This document shows positions 1 through 9,377 of a DNA stretch of 64,000 nucleotides, one piece after another. The notes beneath the pieces are model-generated. The model was not told the DNA's origin, searched no databases, and saw only the letters and a list, made by a program, of their open reading frames with translations. The stretch lies in the NCBI RefSeq assembly GCF_041102775.1, contig NZ_JBGCUO010000001.1:186001-250000 (forward strand), read 5' to 3'. The stretch comes from Alcanivorax sp. REN37. GTDB lineage: Bacteria; Pseudomonadota; Gammaproteobacteria; Pseudomonadales; Alcanivoracaceae. Position 1 is the stretch's first letter; each line of letters opens with the position of its first letter. Position numbers and translations under genes: made by a program.

Positions 1-183
1 GTGGCGGTGTTGAGTGGTCTGGAAGAAGGCGAACAGGTGGTGCTGGAAGGCATCGACCGACTGCGCGACGGTGCCCCGGTGGTGGTCACCGATGGCGCGC
101 CGGAAGCGGTCAACGTGGATGCGGTGCCGACTGAAACCAGTGAGGACGCACCTGCCCGCAGCGGCCGCCGGGCCCGTCAATGA
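1..183 (+). CDS. mdtA: RND efflux periplasmic adaptor subunit, C-terminal end (partial)
   Basis: Only the last 60 or so residues are in the window; the 5' part lies upstream of base 1, so the GTG at base 1 is probably not the true start. The run [20 protein letters not shown] resembles the C-terminal strand region of MdtA/MuxA membrane-fusion proteins, which link inner-membrane RND pumps to the outer-membrane channel in the periplasm. The tail is Ala/Glu/Arg-rich and low in complexity, as is common for the end of these adaptors. The stop overlaps the start of the next permease gene (ATGA), which supports one operon with two RND permeases and an outer-membrane factor. The family call rests on context plus a short fragment. 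Confidence 0.8.
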   Translation: MAVLSGLEEGEQVVLEGIDRLRDGAPVVVTDGAPEAVNVDAVPTETSEDAPARSGRRARQ

Positions 184-3100
184 GCAGTTTCTCGCGCCCG
201 TTCATCCTGCGGCCAGTGGCCACCTCGCTGCTGATGCTGGCGTTGCTGGTGGCCGGTCTGCTGGCGTGGCGACTGTTGCCGGTGGCGGCGCTGCCACAGG
301 TGGATTACCCGATCATCCAGGTGTTCACCTTCCACCCCGGTGCTGGCCCGGATGTGACCGCGCGCACCATCACCGCGCCGCTGGAACGCAACCTCGGCAA
401 GATACCCGGACTCAAGCAGATGTCGTCCACCAGCTCCGGCGGTGCTTCGGTGATCACGCTGCAATTCGGGCTGGATGTAAACCTCGGTGTGGCCGAGCAG
501 GAGGTGCAGGCAGCGCTCAATACCGCGGACAGCCTGCTGCCGTCGGACCTGCCGTCACCGCCGATCTACCGCAAGGTGAACCCCGCCGATGCGCCGATCC
601 TGACGCTGGCGGTGACCTCGGAAAGCCTGCCGCTGCCCCATGTGCACGATTTGGTTGATACCCGCATGGCGCAGAAGTTGGCGCAGCTGCCCGGTGTCGG
701 CATGGTCAGCCTTGCCGGCGGCCAGCGGCCGGCGCTGCGGGTGCAGGTCAACGCCGCGGCGCTGGCAGCGCAAAGCCTGACGTTGGATGACGTGCGCAGC
801 GCCATCGTCGCCACCAACGTCAACCAGCCGAAAGGCAGCTTCGATGGCCCGTTCCGCTCCACCATGTTGGACGCCAACGACCAGATCCAATCGGTGGCCG
901 ACTACCGCAAGCTGATCCTCAGCTGGGCCGGCAACGCGCCGCTGCGGCTCGGCGATGTGGCCGAGATCCGCGAAGACGCCGAAGACCGTTTCCTCGCCGC
1001 CTGGGCCGACACCCAGCCGGCGGTGCTGGTCAATATCCAGCGCCAGCCCGGCGCCAACGTGATTGACGTTGCTGACCAGGTAAAAGCCCTGCTGCCGCAG
1101 CTCACCGCCACCTTGCCGGCCTCGGTGGATGTGCGGGTGCTCACCGACCGCACCGAAAGCATCCGTTCGGCGGTGCGCGATGTGCAGCGCGAATTGCTGT
1201 TCGCCATCGGCTTGGTGGTGCTGGTGACTTTCGTATTCCTGCGCACCGCCTCGGCCACCGTAATCCCCAGCGTGGCCGTGCCGCTATCGTTGGTCGGCAC
1301 CTTTGCGTTCATGTACTTGGCCGGTTATTCGATCAACAACCTGTCGCTGATGGCGCTCACCATTGCCACCGGCTTTGTGGTCGATGACGCCATCGTGATG
1401 CTGGAAAACATTGCCCGTCACCGTGAGCAAGGCGCGTCGCCGATGCAGGCGGCGCTGGTGGGCGCCAAAGAGATCGGTTTCACCCTGGTGTCGCTGACGG
1501 TATCGCTGGTGGCAGTGCTGATTCCGCTGCTGTTCATGGGCGATGTGGTGGGCCGGCTGTTCCATGAATTCGCGGTGACGCTGGCGGTGGCGATTGGGCT
1601 GTCGCTGGTGGTGTCGCTGACGCTGACGCCGATGATGAGCGCGCGCCTGCTGAAACGGTTGCCGCCGCAGGCGGATCCCAACAGCTGGAGCGAGCGCATG
1701 ATCCGCCGCTACGGCGAGGCGTTGGATTGGGTGCTCGACCATCAACGCTGGGCGCTGCTGGCAATGTTGGTCACGCTGGCGTTGACCGCGTTGCTGTACC
1801 TGATGGTGCAGAAGGACTTCTTCCCGGTGCAGGACAGCGGTGTGATCCAGGTGGTCACCGAAGGCCCGCAAACCACCTCGTTCGTGGCCATGGCGGAGCG
1901 CCAGCAAGCGCTGGCGGCGGTGCTGCTGGAAGACGACGCGGTCAGCAGCCTGTCGTCGTTTATCGGCGTCGATGGCACCAACACCACCCTCAACAGCGGC
2001 CGCATGCTGATCAACCTGCCGCCCCATGCTGAACGCAGCGAAGGGGTACAGGCGGTGATGACTCGGCTGCGTGAGCGCGCAGCAGCAGTCAGCGGTATCC
2101 GCGCTTGGTTCCAGCCGGTGCAAGAGCTCAGCATTGAGGACCGCGTCAGCCGCACCCAGTACCTGTTCACGCTCACCGCGCCGTCCAGCGCGCTGCTGGC
2201 GGAGTGGGTGCCGGTGCTGGTGGATGCGCTGCAGCAGCAGCCGGAGCTGGCCGATGTCGCCACCGATCTGCAACAAAAAGGGCTGCAGGCCTACGTCGAC
2301 ATCGACCGCGATGCCGCCGCACGCCTCGGCGTGGATGTCAGCACCGTGGCCAACACCCTGCAGAACGCCTTTGGCCAGCGCCAGATTGCCACGCTGTTTA
2401 CCCAAGCCACCCAATACCGGGTGGTGCTGGAAGTGGCGCCGGAGCAGGCCACTGGGCTGGATGCACTGCAACAGATCTACCTGCGCAGCCGCGACGGCAC
2501 ACCGATCCCACTGGCGTCGGTGGCCACCGTCACCCAGCGGCCGGCGGCGTTGGTGGTCAACCATCAGGGCCAGTTCCCATCGGTGACGGTGTCGTTCAAC
2601 TTGGCGCCGAAGGTGTCGCTGGGGCAGGCGGTGCGTGCCATCGACGCGGTGCAGCAACAGCTGGACATGCCGCTGGAAGTGGAAAGCCGCTACCAAGGCG
2701 CGGCGGAGTCGTTCCGCGCCTCGCTGTCCAACACCCTGTGGCTGATTCTGGCGGCGGTGGTGACCATGTACATCGTGCTCGGCGTGCTTTACGAGAGCAC
2801 CATTCACCCGATCACCATTCTCTCCACGCTGCCGTCGGCGGCGGTGGGTGCGCTGTTGGCGCTGCTGGTGACCGGGCGGCCGTTCGACATGATTGCAGTG
2901 ATCGGGGTGGTGCTGCTGATCGGACTGGTGAAGAAGAACGGCATCATGATGGTGGACTTCGCGCTGGATGCGCAGCGCCACCAAGGGATGTCGCCGCGTG
3001 ACGCCATCCACCGCGCTGCGCTGATGCGTTTCCGGCCGATCTTGATGACCACGCTGGCGGCGCTGTTTGGTGCGGTGCCGTTGATGCTGGCCAGCGGTTC

Positions 3101-3251
3101 CGGCGCTGAACTGCGCCAACCACTGGGATTGGTGATGGTGGGCGGGCTGCTGGTGAGCCAGGTGTTGACGCTGTTCACCACGCCGGTGGTGTACCTGCTG
3201 TTTGATCGGCTGGTGCCGAAGCCGGCCCCCAGCGCCGAGCTGCAACCATGA
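180..3251 (+). CDS. mdtB: RND multidrug efflux permease, MdtB/MuxB type
   Basis: This 1023-residue protein has the normal length of an HAE-type RND proton antiporter in the inner membrane. It starts with the usual pre-TM1 region ([19 protein letters not shown]) and has two repeats of one TM helix, a large periplasmic loop and five TM helices. The TM4 acidic pair ([13 protein letters not shown], about residues 400-410) and the TM10 lysine region ([13 protein letters not shown], about 915-925) form the proton relay of the family. It overlaps the adaptor stop and the next permease start by 4 bases each. Having two permeases in tandem is the hallmark of MdtABC/MuxABC systems, which assemble mixed B2C trimers. 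Substrates (drugs, bile salts, novobiocin-like compounds in relatives) cannot be read from the sequence. Confidence 0.93.
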   Translation: MSSFSRPFILRPVATSLLMLALLVAGLLAWRLLPVAALPQVDYPIIQVFTFHPGAGPDVTARTITAPLERNLGKIPGLKQMSSTSSGGASVITLQFGLDVNLGVAEQEVQAALNTADSLLPSDLPSPPIYRKVNPADAPILTLAVTSESLPLPHVHDLVDTRMAQKLAQLPGVGMVSLAGGQRPALRVQVNAAALAAQSLTLDDVRSAIVATNVNQPKGSFDGPFRSTMLDANDQIQSVADYRKLILSWAGNAPLRLGDVAEIREDAEDRFLAAWADTQPAVLVNIQRQPGANVIDVADQVKALLPQLTATLPASVDVRVLTDRTESIRSAVRDVQRELLFAIGLVVLVTFVFLRTASATVIPSVAVPLSLVGTFAFMYLAGYSINNLSLMALTIATGFVVDDAIVMLENIARHREQGASPMQAALVGAKEIGFTLVSLTVSLVAVLIPLLFMGDVVGRLFHEFAVTLAVAIGLSLVVSLTLTPMMSARLLKRLPPQADPNSWSERMIRRYGEALDWVLDHQRWALLAMLVTLALTALLYLMVQKDFFPVQDSGVIQVVTEGPQTTSFVAMAERQQALAAVLLEDDAVSSLSSFIGVDGTNTTLNSGRMLINLPPHAERSEGVQAVMTRLRERAAAVSGIRAWFQPVQELSIEDRVSRTQYLFTLTAPSSALLAEWVPVLVDALQQQPELADVATDLQQKGLQAYVDIDRDAAARLGVDVSTVANTLQNAFGQRQIATLFTQATQYRVVLEVAPEQATGLDALQQIYLRSRDGTPIPLASVATVTQRPAALVVNHQGQFPSVTVSFNLAPKVSLGQAVRAIDAVQQQLDMPLEVESRYQGAAESFRASLSNTLWLILAAVVTMYIVLGVLYESTIHPITILSTLPSAAVGALLALLVTGRPFDMIAVIGVVLLIGLVKKNGIMMVDFALDAQRHQGMSPRDAIHRAALMRFRPILMTTLAALFGAVPLMLASGSGAELRQPLGLVMVGGLLVSQVLTLFTTPVVYLLFDRLVPKPAPSAELQP

Positions 3252-6200
3252 ATCTGGTGGCCGCGCTGATTCGCCGGCCGATTGCGTCGGTGCTGCTGGC
3301 ACTGGCGTTGGTGCTGTCTGGGCTGCTGTGCTGGCGGCTGCTGCCGGTATCGCCGCTGCCGCAGGTGGATTTTCCGGTGATCGTGGTCTACGCCAACCTG
3401 CCGGGCGCCAGCCCGGAAAGCATGGCGTCCACCGTTGCCACGCCGTTAGAGCGCGCGCTCGGCAGCATTGCTGGGGTGCAGAGCATCAGCTCCAGCAGCA
3501 ACCAGGGCAGCACCCAGATCGTGCTGCAATTCGATCTCGACCGGGACATCAACGAAGCGGCGCGGGCGGTGCAGGCTGCCATCAACGTCGCCCGCGACCA
3601 ATTGCCGTCTGGCATGCCCGGCCATCCGCAGTATTTCAAGGTGAACCCCTCGCAGGCGCCGATCATGGGTTTGGCGCTCAGCTCGCCGAACCTGTCGCCC
3701 GGTGAGCTGTATGACCTGGCAGCGTCGATCATCGGCCAGAAACTGGCGCAGGTGGGCGGCGTCGGCGAAGTGAATATTTCCGGGGCGTCGCTGCCGGCGG
3801 TGCGGGTGCAGCTGGACCCGGCGGCGTTGATCCACGCCGGTTTGTCACTCGATGAAGTGCGCCGTGCCATCAGCCAGGCCAACGCGCTACGGCCGCTGGG
3901 CATGGTGGAAAGCCGCAGCCACCGCTGGGAAGTGCGCACCTCCGATCCACTGCGCGAGGCGGATGAGTACCGCGAACTGGTGGTGCGCGAGCGCGACGGC
4001 GTGTTGGTACGGCTCGGTGATGTGGCACTGGTGACCGCCTCGGTGGAAGACCGCTACAGCAGCGGTTTTCACAACCGTCAGCCGGCGGTGATCCTCACCG
4101 TCAACCGCCAGCCGGACGCCAACATGGTGGCCACCATCGACCGGCTGCATGAAGAACTGCCGCGCCTGCGCGCGTTGCTGCCGCCGGATGCCGAGCTGGC
4201 AGTGATCATGGACCGCTCGCCGGGCATCCGCGCCGGCTTGCTGGATGCGCAGTACACGCTGCTGGTGGCGATTGTGCTGGTGGTGCTGGTGGTGTGGGCG
4301 TTTCTCGGCCGCTTGCGCACCGCGCTGATTCCGTCGCTGGCGATCCCGGTGTCGCTGATCGGTGCGGCAGTGGTGATGTATTTTCAGGGCTTCTCGCTCA
4401 ACAACCTGTCGCTGTTGGCGCTGATCATCGCCGCCGGGCTGGTGGTGGACGACGCCATCGTGGTGCTGGAGAACATCCAACGCCATCTCGACCGTGGCAC
4501 GCCGCCACTGCAGGCGGCGCTGGTGGGCACCCGCGAAGTGGGCTTCACATTACTGGCGATGAACTTGGCGCTGGTGGTGGTGTTCGTGTCGATCCTGTTC
4601 ATGGGCGGGGTGGTGGAAAAGCTGTTCCGCGAATTCTCCATCACGCTGGCGGCGGCGATGGTGATCTCGTTGGCGGTGTCGCTGTCACTGACACCGGCGC
4701 TGGCGGCGCTGTGGCTGCGACCGACGCCGCCGGCGGAGCGTGGCCATGGCCACCGGTTCGACAGCCTGCTGGCGGTGTACACGGTGGCGCTGGATTGGGC
4801 ACTGCGCCACCGGCGGTTGATGCTGATCGCGCTGGCCGGAGTAATGGCCGGCAGTGTCTACCTGTTCATCGCGGTGCCGAAGAGCACCTTGCCGCAGCAA
4901 GACACCGGCCAGATCCGCGGTTTCGTGCGCGGCGACGACGGTTTCTCGTTCCAAGTGATGCAGCCGAAGATCGAGGCGTTCCGGCAACTGATTCTGGCTG
5001 ATCCGGCGGTGGCCGATGTGACCGGCACCAGCGGCGGCAGCGGCGGCCTCACCAACGCCCAGCTCACCATCAACCTGAAGCCACTCAGCGAGCGTGGTGT
5101 CAGCGCCCAGCAGGTAGTGGAGCGGCTGCGCGAGGCGGCACCACAAGTGCCCGGCGGGCGCATGTTCATGATGGTGGACCAGGATATTTATCTCAGCGGT
5201 CCGTTCAGCCGCAGCGATTTCGAAGTGGTGTTGCGTTCCGACTCATTGAAGGACCTGCGCCAGTGGGCAATGCGCCTCACCGATGCCATGGAAGCGATGC
5301 CGGAGCTGACCGATGTCAGCGGCCGCAACAATGAAGGCACGCGCCAGATGGTGCTCGACATCGACCGCGAGGAAGCGGCGCGGCTGGGTGTCGATATGGC
5401 CACCATCGCCTCAGTGCTGAGCAACTCGTTTTCCCAGCGCCAGGTGGCCACGCTCTATGACGAGCTGAACCAGTACCGGGTGGTGATGGAAGTGCTGCCG
5501 GCTTACACCGAGCAGCCGTCGGTATTGGAAAAACTGGAAGTGCTGGCCAGCGATGGCCGCCGCGTGCCGCTGGCCAGCTTTGCGCGCTGGGATTACGGCC
5601 AGGCCAATGACCGTGTCCGTCACGATGGCCAGTTTGCCGCCGAAGGCATCGGTTATGCGCTGGCGCCGGGGGTGACGGCGGAACAGGCGGAAGCCGCCAT
5701 CCAGCGCGTCACCGCTGAACTGATGATGCCGTCCTCGGTGTTCATTGCCGACGGCAGCGGCCGCCCGGATTTCAGCGCCAATATGAGCCAGCCGATGTTG
5801 CTGCTGTCGGTGCTGCTGGCGGTGTTTTTTGTGCTCGGCATCCTTTACGAGAGCACCTTGCACCCGCTCACGATTCTATCCACCTTGCCGCCGGCCGGAG
5901 TCGGTGCCTTGGCAGCGCTGCAATTGACCGGTACCCCGTTCAGCCTGATTGCGCTGCTGGGGCTGTTCTTGCTGATTGGCATCGTGATGAAAAACGCGAT
6001 CTTGATGATCGACTTCGCGCTAGCCGCCCAGCGTGAACAGGGGCTGACGCCGTTGGCCGCCATTCGCGAAGCGGCGCGGCTGCGGCTGCGGCCGATCCTG
6101 ATGACCAACCTCGCTGGCCTGCTTGGCGCCCTGCCGCTGGTCATGGGCTTTGGTGACGGCGCCGAAATGCGCCGGCCGCTGGGCATCGCCATCATGGGCG

Positions 6201-6325
6201 GCTTGGCGGTCAGCCAGTTCTTGACCTTGTTCACCACGCCGGTGGTGTATTTCTACTTGGAGCGGTTGCGGCAGTGGAGCCTGCGCCGCCGTGCTGCCGC
6301 GGAGTCTGACCATGAAACTGCGTAA
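3248..6325 (+). CDS. mdtC: RND multidrug efflux permease, MdtC/MuxC type
   Basis: A second full-length RND permease (1025 residues) follows directly. Its ATG lies inside the stop of the upstream permease (ATGA). It has the N-terminal motif [17 protein letters not shown], the TM4 pair [13 protein letters not shown] near residues 400-410, and [15 protein letters not shown] near 915. It is clearly a paralogue of its neighbour. In MdtBC the C subunit is thought to bind substrate while B carries proton movement; which role each subunit has here is inferred from gene order. Its 3' end overlaps the outer-membrane factor gene by 14 bases, so all four genes are probably translated from one mRNA. Confidence 0.93.
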   Translation: MNLVAALIRRPIASVLLALALVLSGLLCWRLLPVSPLPQVDFPVIVVYANLPGASPESMASTVATPLERALGSIAGVQSISSSSNQGSTQIVLQFDLDRDINEAARAVQAAINVARDQLPSGMPGHPQYFKVNPSQAPIMGLALSSPNLSPGELYDLAASIIGQKLAQVGGVGEVNISGASLPAVRVQLDPAALIHAGLSLDEVRRAISQANALRPLGMVESRSHRWEVRTSDPLREADEYRELVVRERDGVLVRLGDVALVTASVEDRYSSGFHNRQPAVILTVNRQPDANMVATIDRLHEELPRLRALLPPDAELAVIMDRSPGIRAGLLDAQYTLLVAIVLVVLVVWAFLGRLRTALIPSLAIPVSLIGAAVVMYFQGFSLNNLSLLALIIAAGLVVDDAIVVLENIQRHLDRGTPPLQAALVGTREVGFTLLAMNLALVVVFVSILFMGGVVEKLFREFSITLAAAMVISLAVSLSLTPALAALWLRPTPPAERGHGHRFDSLLAVYTVALDWALRHRRLMLIALAGVMAGSVYLFIAVPKSTLPQQDTGQIRGFVRGDDGFSFQVMQPKIEAFRQLILADPAVADVTGTSGGSGGLTNAQLTINLKPLSERGVSAQQVVERLREAAPQVPGGRMFMMVDQDIYLSGPFSRSDFEVVLRSDSLKDLRQWAMRLTDAMEAMPELTDVSGRNNEGTRQMVLDIDREEAARLGVDMATIASVLSNSFSQRQVATLYDELNQYRVVMEVLPAYTEQPSVLEKLEVLASDGRRVPLASFARWDYGQANDRVRHDGQFAAEGIGYALAPGVTAEQAEAAIQRVTAELMMPSSVFIADGSGRPDFSANMSQPMLLLSVLLAVFFVLGILYESTLHPLTILSTLPPAGVGALAALQLTGTPFSLIALLGLFLLIGIVMKNAILMIDFALAAQREQGLTPLAAIREAARLRLRPILMTNLAGLLGALPLVMGFGDGAEMRRPLGIAIMGGLAVSQFLTLFTTPVVYFYLERLRQWSLRRRAAAESDHETA

Positions 6326-7763
6326 CCTTGTCCCCGCTGTGGTGCTGTTCGGCCTGGCCGGTTGCATGGTCGGCCCGGATTACCACACCCCGGAAGCCGC
6401 CAGCGCCGAGGCGTGGCGCCACAACGACGGCTGGCAGCCGGTACCGGAGCAGCCGTGGCTGGCGCAGGGGCGCTGGTGGGAAGCGTTCGAGGACGCCACC
6501 CTCACCGCGCTAGTGGATCAAGCCACCGGCGCCAACCAGACGCTGGCGCAGGCGGAAGCGCGTTATCGCGGCGCCGAAGCGGCGCTGCGCCAAGCCGGTG
6601 CCGCCGGGCGCCCGACCGTGGACGGCACCGTTGCCACCACCCGCGCCGGCACCGCCGGCGAGGGCGCCGCCTGGGACTCTCGCGCCAGTCTGGCGGTGCG
6701 CTGGATGCCGGACCTGTGGGGCCAGGTGCGGCGCCAGGTGGAAGCCGGCACCGCCCAGCGCGATGCCAGCGCTGCCGAGCTGGCCGGTGCCCGGTTGGCG
6801 GTGCAGTTAGCGGTGGCGGACGCCTATGTGCAGCTGCGCAGTCTCGATCAGGAACAAGCGCTGCTGGAGGCGTCGCTGGCGGCCTACGCCAAGTCGGTGA
6901 GCCTTACCGAGCGCCAATACCAAGCCGGTGTCGCCGCCCGTTCTGATGTAATCCAGGCCCAAACCCAGCGCCAGTCGCTGCAAACCCAAGTCCACGACTT
7001 GGCGCGGCGGCGTGCCGCCCAAGAAGCTGCGCTAGCGGTGTTGCTGGGGGAGGTGCCGAGCGCTTTCAGTCTCGCCGCGGCCGAGCAGCTGCCATCGCTG
7101 CCGTCGCTGCCGTCGCTGCCGCCGAGCCTGCCGGCAGTGCTGATTGCTCGCCGTCCAGATGTGGTTGCTGCGGAGCGCCAGGTGGCGGCCGCCAATGCCC
7201 GCATCGGCGTGGCGCAAGCGGCCTGGCTGCCGAACCTGACCTTGAACGCCAGTGGCGCGCTGGTCGGTGAGCGCATCGAAGACCTGTTCAACGCCCCGGC
7301 ACGGGTGTGGTCGCTGGGGCCGTCGCTGGCGCAGACACTGTTCGATGGCGGCCTGCGGCGGGCACAGAAAGAAACCGCCTTGGCTGACTATGACGCCCAA
7401 GTGGCCGGTTATCGGCAGGCGGTATTGGAAGGCCTGCGCGACGTGGAAACCGCGCTCGCGGAAGTGGCGCTGCTGCGCCGTAAGGCTGATGACCAAGCGG
7501 CGTTGGTGACGCTGGCGGAAGACAACGAACGGGTGGTGAACCGCCGCTATGCCTCCGGCTTGGTGAGTTTCATTGAAGTGGCGTCGGCGCAGACCACCAC
7601 CCTCGACGCCCGCCGCAGCGCACTGGCGTTGGAGCGCGACCAACTGCTGGCCAGTCTGACGCTGGCGGCGGCGCTCGGCGGCGGTTGGAACCTGGACGAC
7701 CCGGTGGTGCAGCACATCACCGCGCCGTCGGCGGCGCTGATGGAACGACATAAAACGAAATGA
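6312..7763 (+). CDS. opmB: Outer-membrane factor lipoprotein of RND efflux (NodT/OprM family)
   Basis: The protein has 483 residues from the ATG at 6312. I prefer this start to the upstream in-frame codon at 6291 because it gives a clean lipoprotein signal: [18 protein letters not shown] with the lipobox LAGC and then the usual MVGPDY. Two outer-membrane-efflux repeats follow (helical hairpins with Ala/Gln-rich heptads, for example QTLAQAEARYRGAEAALRQA and DARRSALALERDQLLASL). It should form the trimeric channel that docks to the adaptor encoded at the window start. The order adaptor-permease-permease-channel equals Pseudomonas muxABC-opmB. A proline-rich linker LPSLPSLPSLPPSLP near residues 260-274 is encoded by a 9-base tandem repeat. 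Confidence 0.9.
   Translation: MKLRNLVPAVVLFGLAGCMVGPDYHTPEAASAEAWRHNDGWQPVPEQPWLAQGRWWEAFEDATLTALVDQATGANQTLAQAEARYRGAEAALRQAGAAGRPTVDGTVATTRAGTAGEGAAWDSRASLAVRWMPDLWGQVRRQVEAGTAQRDASAAELAGARLAVQLAVADAYVQLRSLDQEQALLEASLAAYAKSVSLTERQYQAGVAARSDVIQAQTQRQSLQTQVHDLARRRAAQEAALAVLLGEVPSAFSLAAAEQLPSLPSLPSLPPSLPAVLIARRPDVVAAERQVAAANARIGVAQAAWLPNLTLNASGALVGERIEDLFNAPARVWSLGPSLAQTLFDGGLRRAQKETALADYDAQVAGYRQAVLEGLRDVETALAEVALLRRKADDQAALVTLAEDNERVVNRRYASGLVSFIEVASAQTTTLDARRSALALERDQLLASLTLAAALGGGWNLDDPVVQHITAPSAALMERHKTK
7089..7124 (+). repeat. 9-base coding tandem repeat in the outer-membrane factor gene
   Basis: Four consecutive units close to CTGCCGTCG encode (Leu-Pro-Ser)n in the linker between the two halves of the channel protein. 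Copy-number change would lengthen or shorten the linker without breaking the frame. Confidence 0.6.
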
Positions 7764-7768
7764 AAAAT

Positions 7769-7831
7769 CGGCGGCTGTCACCGGGCGGCGGTTGCCTCGG
7801 TACGCGGGTTTACTTTAAGGTGCAGCCGCCG
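7769..7831 (+). promoter_or_regulatory. Possible structured leader upstream of mgtE
   Basis: The 215 bases between the efflux operon and mgtE hold no gene. A perfect 9-base inverted repeat (CGGCGGCTG at 7769-7777, CAGCCGCCG at 7823-7831) encloses 45 bases with further GC-rich complementarity. Several Mg2+ transporter genes have RNA leaders that sense Mg2+, so a cis-regulatory RNA is plausible. I see no canonical M-box or yybP-ykoY signature. A simple terminator of the upstream operon is the alternative, although no U-run follows. Confidence 0.35.
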
Positions 7832-7978
7832 AAGCTGACGCCCTTATCCATGGACCCGTCCAGTCGATTGAACCATCTTATCCACGTCGTCCATCTGCTG
7901 CTGGAGTAGTGGTCTGCCCTGCGGCGCTGCCGCGCCCATGGCCCTGCTCCGCACCAGAGTGTGCGCAGGAGCCGTGCC

Positions 7979-9328
7979 ATGACCCATGATGACCTCCGAG
8001 GTATTGTCGAAACCGCGCTGCATGAGCAGGATCGCGACACGTTGGTGGCGCGGCTGGCGGATCAGATTCCGGCGGACCTGGCGGACTTCATTGAGCATGC
8101 TGACGACAACCGTCACCGCATCGAATTGCTGATGGCGCTGCCCTTGCAGCGCCGCGCCGACACCTTCGGTTACCTCACCTTGCACCGCCAACAGCAGCTG
8201 GCCGAACACCTGCCGATCGAAGTGCTGGCGGAAACCATGACGCTGATGCCGGCGGACGAACGCGCTGACTTGTTCAAAGCGCTCGACGAAGACATGCGCC
8301 GCAACCTCTACATGCGGCTGGCGCGCAAGGAACGCGAGGACATGCGCCGGCTGGCCAGCTACGAGGAAGGTTCGGCCGGGTCGGTGATGACCACCGACTA
8401 CGCCAGCATCCACACCGGCATGACGGTGCGTGAGGCGCTGCGCACGCTGCGGCTGACCGCGCCGGACAAGGAAACCATCTACTTGGCGTTCGTGGTCGAC
8501 AGCGCCCACCTGCTGCTCGGCACCGTGTCGCTGCGCGAACTGATCCTGGCGCAGCCGGATACCCGCGTCGACGAGCTGATGAAGCGCGACGTGATCTTCG
8601 CGCGCACCGACGACACCCAGGAAGAGGTGGCCAAGCGCATCTCACGCTATGACTTGCTGGCGCTGCCGATCCTCAACCACGACGACACCCTGGTCGGCAT
8701 CGTCACCTACGATGACGCTATGGACGTGGCTGAAGCCGAGGCCACCGAGGACATGCACAAGGGCGCCACCGTCGGCAAGTTGGACGGCTCGTTCGCCGAG
8801 GTGTCGCCGTGGTCGCTGTACCGTTCGCGGGTGCATTGGTTGGTGGTGCTGGTGTTCGCCAACATTTTCACCGGTGCCGGCATCGCGCTGTTCGAGGACA
8901 TGATTGCCGCCCACGTGGCGCTGCTGTTCTTTATGCCGCTGCTGGTGGCCAGTGCCGGCAACGCCGGCTCCCAGTCTGCCACCCTGATGGTGCGCGGCAT
9001 GGCCACCGGCGATGTGACCGGCAAGGACTGGGCGCGGCTGCTGGGGCGGGAAATTTTCGTGGCCATGGCGCTGGGCTTAACCATGGCCGCAGCGGTGATG
9101 GTAGTGGGTATCTTCCGCGCCGGCGTCGATGTGGCGATGGTGGTGGCGCTGACCATGATTATCGTGGTGATGGTCGGCAGTCTGATCGGCATGGGGCTGC
9201 CGTTCCTGCTCAGCAAACTGCGTTTCGACCCGGCCACCGCCAGTACGCCGCTGATTACCACCATCGCCGACGTCAGTGGGGTGCTGATCTACTTCTCGAT
9301 TGCGTCGCTGTTGTTGGATTTGGTCTAG
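7979..9328 (+). CDS. mgtE: Magnesium transporter MgtE
   Basis: This protein of 449 residues is a normal-length MgtE, a homodimeric Mg2+ channel/transporter of the inner membrane. An N-terminal superhelical domain (about 1-125) is followed by paired CBS domains (about 130-255; AGSVMTTDYASIHTGMTV and LLALPILNHDDTLVGIVTYDD) and five TM helices. The last helix holds the ITTIADVSG motif, with the Asp that lines the Mg2+ filter. The ATG at 7979 is chosen because an AGGAG lies 7 bases before it. The upstream GTG at 7961 overlaps that Shine-Dalgarno. The gene is monocistronic and ends at a bidirectional terminator shared with the convergent GGDEF/EAL gene. Confidence 0.94.
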   Translation: MTHDDLRGIVETALHEQDRDTLVARLADQIPADLADFIEHADDNRHRIELLMALPLQRRADTFGYLTLHRQQQLAEHLPIEVLAETMTLMPADERADLFKALDEDMRRNLYMRLARKEREDMRRLASYEEGSAGSVMTTDYASIHTGMTVREALRTLRLTAPDKETIYLAFVVDSAHLLLGTVSLRELILAQPDTRVDELMKRDVIFARTDDTQEEVAKRISRYDLLALPILNHDDTLVGIVTYDDAMDVAEAEATEDMHKGATVGKLDGSFAEVSPWSLYRSRVHWLVVLVFANIFTGAGIALFEDMIAAHVALLFFMPLLVASAGNAGSQSATLMVRGMATGDVTGKDWARLLGREIFVAMALGLTMAAAVMVVGIFRAGVDVAMVVALTMIIVVMVGSLIGMGLPFLLSKLRFDPATASTPLITTIADVSGVLIYFSIASLLLDLV

Positions 9329-9343
9329 CGCCGTGACGCAGTA

Positions 9344-9376
9344 AACAACAGGCCCCGCAGTGCGGGGCCTGTTGTT
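9344..9376. terminator. Bidirectional Rho-independent terminator
   Basis: A perfect 16-base inverted repeat (arms 9344-9359 and 9361-9376, core GGCCCCGCA/TGCGGGGCC) lies between the convergent mgtE and GGDEF/EAL genes. Its outer bases are A-rich on the left and T-rich on the right, so it can stop transcription in both directions. Confidence 0.88.
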
Positions 9377-9377
9377 A

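Noticed and set aside
1284-3302. Long 672-codon open frame opposite the first RND permease
   Set aside because: It lies entirely antisense to a conserved permease, is His/Gln/Arg-rich without any fold, and is a frame shadow of high-GC coding.
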